This document shows positions 59,670-64,000 of a DNA stretch of 64,000 bases, in pieces. The stretch's first letter is position 1. The number at the start of each line of letters is the position of its first letter. The position numbers were made by a program, and so were the translations under genes. The notes beneath the pieces are model-generated. The model had not been told where the DNA came from and ran no database searches. It was given only the letters and a program-made list of their open reading frames with translations. The stretch lies in assembly GCF_041020765.1 (NCBI RefSeq), contig NZ_JBEUEJ010000004.1; one strand, given 5' to 3'. This DNA is from Kineococcus terrestris (lineage in GTDB: Bacteria; Actinomycetota; Actinomycetes; Actinomycetales; Kineococcaceae).

Positions 59670-62351
59670 TCACGCGCCACCGGGCTCCAGGGGCCTGGCG
59701 GGCGGCACCCGGTTCGGGCCCGCGACCGGCGGCCGGGGCCGGTCCTGCGGGTGCAGGCGCACGGCGACCAGCGCGACGTCGTCCTCGGGACGCTCGGGCA
59801 GCAGGCGGTCGAGCACCCCGTCGCACAGGGCGTCCAGGTCCTCCCCCGCCAGGTCGGCCACCGCCGCGCGCAGCGCCACCAGCCCGGTGTCGAGGTCCTG
59901 CCCGCGCCGCTCCACGAGGCCGTCGGTGTACAGCAGGACGGTCGAGCCGCGCTCGACGGTCGTCTCCGCGCCGGTGCGGGGCAGGTCCGGCGCGATGCCC
60001 AGCAGCAGGTCGTGCCGCTCGGCGGCCAGGGTCCTCACCGTGCCGTCGGGGGCCAGCAGCACCGGCGGCGGGTGCCCCGCGCTGGACCAGCGCATCCGGC
60101 TGACCCCGCGCTCGCGCTCGTCGCCCGTCTGCTCCAGGCGCGCCACCACGGCCGTCGCGGTGGTGTCCACGCCCAGCCCCACCATCGTGGCGTCCAGCGC
60201 GGCCAGGACCTCGGCGGGGGCGCCGCCGCCGGAGTGGGCGATGCCGCGCAGCAGCGAGCGCACCTGGCTCATCGCGGCGGCGGCGTCCACGTCGTGGCCC
60301 ATGACGTCGCCGATGACCAGGACGGTGGCGCCGTCGGGCTGCAGGAACGCGTCGTACCAGTCCCCGCCGACCTGCGCGGCGCGCGCCGCGGCCCGGTAGC
60401 GGACCACCACCTGCAGGTGGTCCGGCTGCACCGGCGCCGTCAGCAGGCTGCGCTGCATCGCCTCGGCCATGCGCTGCTGGCGCCCGTACAGGCGGGCGTT
60501 GTCCAGCGCCAGGCCCGCGCGCTCGGCGACGTCCTCGACCGTCAGCAGGTCCTCGCCGGCCAGCGGCGGCCGGCCCGCGTCCCGGCACAGCGTCAGCACG
60601 CCGATCGTCTGCCCCCGCGCCCGCATCGGGACGACGACCGCCGTGCCGGGGGCCAGCTCGCGCACGAGGTCGCGGGCCACCGGGTCGTGCAGGACGGCGG
60701 CGAACGCCTCGGCCGCCGGCTCGGGGACCACGACGGTGCGGCGGCCGGCGACCGCGCGCGCCACCGGCGAGGTCACCGGGTCCAGCGCCGCCAGCCGGCG
60801 CGCGGCGTAGCGGTGCAGCAGCGGCACCCGCGCCTCGTCGCCGTGCCGGCTGGCGATGTCGCGCAGGGCACCGCTGTCCTGCACGAGGGTCACCAGGCAC
60901 CAGTCGCCCAGCGCGGGCACCAGGTGCGCGGCCAGCCGGGCGGCGGCCTCCTCGACCTCCAGGGTCGCGCTCAGGTCGTCGCTGACCCGGGCCAGCAGCG
61001 CCAGGCGGCCGGCGGTGCGCTCGGCGGTGCGCCGCGCCTCCTCGGCCAGCAGCCGCGAGCCCTCGGCGGCCCGCAGCGCCTGCGCGGTCGCGGCGCGCTC
61101 GCGCTCGGCCTGCTCCTGCGCGGCGCGGCGGGCGGTGACGTCCAGGAAGTACACCGACAGCCCGTCGGGGGCGGGCCAGGCCCGCACCTCGAACCAGCCG
61201 TCCAGCGGCTCGGCGTAGTGCGCCTCGAAGGTCACCGGCTCGCCGGTGGCGACCGCGCGCCGGTACTCGCGCTCGAACTCGGAGGCCGCCGCGCCGGGGA
61301 ACAGCTCCCACAGCACCCCGCCCAGCAGCTCCTCGCGCCCGCGCTGCAGCAGCCGCTCGGCCTCGGCGTTGACGTAGGTGAACCGCCACTCGCGGTCCAG
61401 GGCGTAGAAGGCCGCCGACATGGACTCCAGGACGCGCGCGACCCGCGCCTCGCCCTCGTGCCCGGCGGTCGTGTCGTACGCCGCGCCGATGACGCGCGCG
61501 GCCCGCCCGTCGGCGCCCGCCAGCGCCTCCCCGCGCGCCTCGACCCACCGCGTGCCGCCGCCGGGCAGGACGACGCGGTACTCCGCCTGGTAGGCGCCGC
61601 AGGTGTCCACGGCCTCGCGCAGGGCCCGGTCCACCCGGTCCCGGTCGTCGGGGTGCAGACCGGCCACGAAGGTCTCGATGCGGCCGTCGAAGCTCTCCTC
61701 GTCGAGGCCGAACAGAGCCAGCATCTGCGCGTCCCACACCAGGTCCCCGGTGCGCAGGTCCCAGTCGAAGCTGCCGACCCCGCCGGCGGCCACGGCCAGC
61801 TGCCAGCGCAGCCGGTCGCTCTCGTAGCGCAGCGACAGCGCGGACAGCTCCAGCTCGGCGACGGCCGCGGCGGCCAGCTCGGTGAGCACCTCCACGTCCG
61901 TGTCGCGCCAGGCCCGCGGGGCGGGGTCGAACACGCACAGCGCGCCGACGACGTGGCCGTCGTCGGCGACCAGCGGGACGCCCAGGTAGGCGCCGACCGC
62001 GCCGCTGCGGACCGGCGGCAGGGACGCGACGCGCTCGTCGGCGGCGGCGTCCTCGACGACGAGGGCCTCGGCGCCGGCGGCCGCGACCGTGCACAGCGAC
62101 TCCGGCAGCGGGCCGGTGGAGCCGACCAGCGCGGGGTCCTGGCCGGCGACGGCGCTGACGGTCTGCACGTCGGTCAGCAGGGACACCTGGGCGGCGGGGA
62201 CGACCAGCAGCCGCGCGGCCAGCGCGGCCAGGCGCTGCAGCGCAGGGTTCGGCGGGGCGGCCGCGAGGCGGCGCGCGGCCCGCACCCGGGCCGGGTCGTC
62301 GATCCGCCCGGCCGCGGCGCGCTCCGGCGGCGAACCCGTCGATCCCACCAC
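59670..62351 (-). CDS. sensor phosphatase: GAF-PAS-PAS-GAF-PP2C (SpoIIE type)
   Basis: Predicted 893 aa, soluble. Order: GAF (about 45-175), PAS with SFDWDLRTGDLVWDAQMLALFG (about 190-300), PAS with YALDREWRFTYVNAEAERLL (about 310-425), short coiled-coil, GAF (about 480-640) and SpoIIE/RsbU-type PP2C phosphatase (about 660-870) with GGDWYDAF, VIGDVMGHDVDAAAAM and LLYTDGLVERRG. Such proteins dephosphorylate STAS anti-anti-sigma factors; the BldG-type protein at 22249 is the kind of target expected, though the link is inference. GTG 62351 has GGAGG eight bases upstream. Monocistronic. Confidence 0.92.
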   Translation of the reverse strand: MVGSTGSPPERAAAGRIDDPARVRAARRLAAAPPNPALQRLAALAARLLVVPAAQVSLLTDVQTVSAVAGQDPALVGSTGPLPESLCTVAAAGAEALVVEDAAADERVASLPPVRSGAVGAYLGVPLVADDGHVVGALCVFDPAPRAWRDTDVEVLTELAAAAVAELELSALSLRYESDRLRWQLAVAAGGVGSFDWDLRTGDLVWDAQMLALFGLDEESFDGRIETFVAGLHPDDRDRVDRALREAVDTCGAYQAEYRVVLPGGGTRWVEARGEALAGADGRAARVIGAAYDTTAGHEGEARVARVLESMSAAFYALDREWRFTYVNAEAERLLQRGREELLGGVLWELFPGAAASEFEREYRRAVATGEPVTFEAHYAEPLDGWFEVRAWPAPDGLSVYFLDVTARRAAQEQAERERAATAQALRAAEGSRLLAEEARRTAERTAGRLALLARVSDDLSATLEVEEAAARLAAHLVPALGDWCLVTLVQDSGALRDIASRHGDEARVPLLHRYAARRLAALDPVTSPVARAVAGRRTVVVPEPAAEAFAAVLHDPVARDLVRELAPGTAVVVPMRARGQTIGVLTLCRDAGRPPLAGEDLLTVEDVAERAGLALDNARLYGRQQRMAEAMQRSLLTAPVQPDHLQVVVRYRAAARAAQVGGDWYDAFLQPDGATVLVIGDVMGHDVDAAAAMSQVRSLLRGIAHSGGGAPAEVLAALDATMVGLGVDTTATAVVARLEQTGDERERGVSRMRWSSAGHPPPVLLAPDGTVRTLAAERHDLLLGIAPDLPRTGAETTVERGSTVLLYTDGLVERRGQDLDTGLVALRAAVADLAGEDLDALCDGVLDRLLPERPEDDVALVAVRLHPQDRPRPPVAGPNRVPPARPLEPGGA

Positions 62352-62458
62352 TGCCCGCCCCTCCGCGCTGCCCGGCACCGACGTGCGACGCGGCGGCACC
62401 CGGGGGGCACCGCCGCGACCGCGGGGGTGCGGCGGTCGCGGCACCCCGGGCACGACGA

Positions 62459-62488
62459 GGGCCCGGCACCGCGCGCGGTGCCGGGCCC
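62459..62488 (-). terminator. terminator after tRNA-Pro
   Basis: GGGCCCGGCACCGCG and its exact complement abut to form a 30-base palindrome, about 20 bases past the tRNA 3' end. Confidence 0.65.
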
Positions 62489-62506
62489 TGGTCGTGGACC
62501 TGCTGG

Positions 62507-62580
<74 letters not shown>

Positions 62581-62639
62581 GAGCAACCGCGGACGAGCAT
62601 AGCCGACGCGCGGGACCGCTCCGCACCACGTTCCCCCGC

Positions 62640-63551
62640 TCAGCGCCGCGGCACGAGCTCCAGCAGCGTCGCCGAGGGCGGGCAGGCGAAGCGGAACGGC
62701 GAGTACGGCGACGTGCCCAGCCCGCTCGAGACGTGCAGCCAGGACTCCCTGCTCCCCGTCGCCCAGCGCGACAGCCCGGCGGCCTTGTCCCGCGGCAGGT
62801 CGCAGTTGGTCACCAGCGCCCCGTACCCGGGCAGGCACAGCTGCCCGCCGTGGGTGTGCCCGGCCAGCACGAGCGCGGCGCCCTCGGCCGTCATGGCGTC
62901 CAGCGTCCGCCGGTACGGCGCGTGCGCGACGCCCAGCAGCAGGTCGGTGCCGGTCGCGTCGTGGCCGGCGCGGGAGGGGTAGCGGTCGTAGCGCAGGTGC
63001 GGGTCGTCCACGCCCACGAGGTCCAGCGAGACCCCGGCCACGTCGAGCCGGGCGCGGGCGTTGTCCAGGTCCACCCAGCCGGCCTCGCGGAAGCCGCGGA
63101 CCAGGTCCTCCGTCGGCAGCCGCGGCGCCTTCACCTCGCTCGGGCCCTGCCGCCGCCACAGGTACGCCGACCAGTTGCGCGGCCGCGGCGCCCAGTAGTC
63201 GTTGGAGCCGAGGACGAACACCCCCGGCCGGCGCAGCAGCCCCGCGTACGTCTCCAGCACCGCCGGCACGGCGTCCAGCGCGGCGAGGTTGTCGCCCGTC
63301 GTGACGACCAGGTCCGGCTCCAGGGCGTCCAGGGAGCGCACGAACTCCCGCTTCGCCGCCTGCCGGGGCACCAGGTGCAGGTCGGACAGGTGCAGGACGC
63401 GCAGCGGGCGCGCGCCCGGCGGCAGCACCGGCACGAACGCGCGGTGCAGGCGGAACGAGCGCGCCTCCCGGGCCGCGTACCCGAAGCCCGCGGCGGCGGC
63501 GGCCGCCCCCGCGGCGGCCGTGGTGGTCAGGGCCCTCAGCGGTGTCGGCAC
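62640..63551 (-). CDS. membrane-anchored metallophosphoesterase
   Basis: Predicted 303 aa. A hydrophobic N-terminal segment (about 5-24, Ala-rich) may be an anchor. The calcineurin-like motifs are complete: HLSDLHL, TTGDN, LGSNDYW, and GHTHGGQ with the two metal-binding His. It resembles YkuE/YaeI-type phosphodiesterases, which act on lipid A precursors or unknown phosphoesters. No substrate can be assigned. It lies next to yqeY, as in many actinomycetes. GTG 63551 has CAGGAT six bases upstream (leaderless type). Confidence 0.9.
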   Translation of the reverse strand: MPTPLRALTTTAAAGAAAAAAGFGYAAREARSFRLHRAFVPVLPPGARPLRVLHLSDLHLVPRQAAKREFVRSLDALEPDLVVTTGDNLAALDAVPAVLETYAGLLRRPGVFVLGSNDYWAPRPRNWSAYLWRRQGPSEVKAPRLPTEDLVRGFREAGWVDLDNARARLDVAGVSLDLVGVDDPHLRYDRYPSRAGHDATGTDLLLGVAHAPYRRTLDAMTAEGAALVLAGHTHGGQLCLPGYGALVTNCDLPRDKAAGLSRWATGSRESWLHVSSGLGTSPYSPFRFACPPSATLLELVPRR

Positions 63552-63624
63552 CGGCTCATCCTGGCAGCCCGCCGCCCGCGCCCGCCCCGGCGCCCGGTGC
63601 GGGCGCGGTGGGAGCATCGGGCCC

Positions 63625-64000
63625 ATGACCGACGCGATGCCCGACCGGACGTCCGAGCGCATGCCCGACGAGACGCCCGACCCCACCGGCCGCAAGGACG
63701 TCCTCCAGCGCGACCTGACGACCGCCATGAAGACCCGCGACGAGCTGACCGCCTCGACGCTGCGCATGGTGCTGTCCGCGGTGCGCTCGGAGGAGGTCGC
63801 CGGCAAGACCGCGCGCACCCTGTCCGACGAGGAGGTCGTCACCGTCCTGCAGCGCGAGGCGAAGAAGCGCCGCGAGGCCGCCGACGCGTTCGAGGGCGCC
63901 GGGCGCGCCGAGTCCGCCGAGCGCGAGCGCGCCGAGCTGGGCGTCGTCGAGCGCTACCTGCCCACGCCGCTGAGCGACGAGGAGCTGGCGCAGATGGTCG
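63625..64000 (+). CDS. GatB/YqeY family protein (partial, runs off the window)
   Basis: The first 125 codons are present. After a Met/Asp/Pro-rich start (residues 1-22) the YqeY domain begins RKDVLQRDLTTAMKTRDELTAS and continues LRMVLSAVRSEEVAGK, LSDEEVVTVLQREAKKRREA and VVERYLPTPLSDEEL. The family shares the GatB tail domain that binds tRNA, but its own role is not proven. ATG 63625 has GAGCAT seven bases upstream. An in-frame ATG at residue 5 or 13 is also possible. It is divergent from the metallophosphoesterase. Confidence 0.88.
   Translation, partial: MTDAMPDRTSERMPDETPDPTGRKDVLQRDLTTAMKTRDELTASTLRMVLSAVRSEEVAGKTARTLSDEEVVTVLQREAKKRREAADAFEGAGRAESAERERAELGVVERYLPTPLSDEELAQMV

Overview
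The window is about 76% G+C. Its gene order, its GTG-rich starts and its families (BldG-type STAS factor, Lsr2-type DNA-binding end, tad pilus cluster, DUF2000, DUF4244, DUF5063) point to a high-GC actinomycete. The overall picture fits Kineosporiaceae, for example Kineococcus; that genus-level guess is inference. Most of the window is ordinary chromosomal backbone. The order holB-tmk-topA-methylase-hppA-antisigma-bldG-helicase-tad is the arrangement familiar from Streptomyces and relatives.

Layout. 0.1-7.5 kb: stress and small-molecule genes, ending in clpB with an HspR-type (HAIR) operator and a secreted cell-wall-binding protein. 7.6-12.6 kb: an RNase Z-like hydrolase, a soluble double-GAF chemoreceptor, and a tightly overlapping dhaKLM operon (PTS-driven dihydroxyacetone kinase) with a clear TTGACA-N17-TAGCTT promoter. 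12.6-22.7 kb: replication and topology genes, proton pyrophosphatase, and the BldG/anti-sigma partner-switch pair. 22.7-30.9 kb: DUF1998 helicase followed by the convergent tad pilus operon with a DUF4244 pilin. 30.9-39.5 kb: penicillin-binding protein, four tRNAs, SRP RNA, a histone-like/Lsr2-like DNA binder, upp, tRNA adenosine deaminase and its partner. 39.5-45.6 kb: dnaX, recR, aspartokinase and asd. 45.8-58.1 kb: transporters (GntP, AGCS, MFS), an ABC-F protein, an S9 peptidase, two CNNM/CorC proteins. 58.1-59.7 kb: a small, lower-GC, gene-poor patch with a broken YoeB toxin gene. 59.7-64 kb: a large GAF/PAS/PP2C sensor phosphatase, tRNA-Pro, metallophosphoesterase and the start of a YqeY gene.

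Two patterns run through the whole window. First, many monocistronic or first-in-operon genes have an A-at-2, T-at-6 hexamer (TANNNT or CANNNT) exactly 6-8 bases before a GTG or ATG start and no Shine-Dalgarno. This is the signature of leaderless transcripts, and it also decides several start codons. Second, genes inside operons usually overlap by four bases (GTGA or ATGA), which suggests translational coupling.

I see no CRISPR array, no intact insertion sequence, no prophage and no defence island. The least explained items are a two-part palindromic intergenic repeat present twice, a 0.8-kb coding-free stretch with an 11-bp tandem array, a possible 44-aa leader ORF before the CNNM/CorC pair, and the fused histone-like/Lsr2-like protein.
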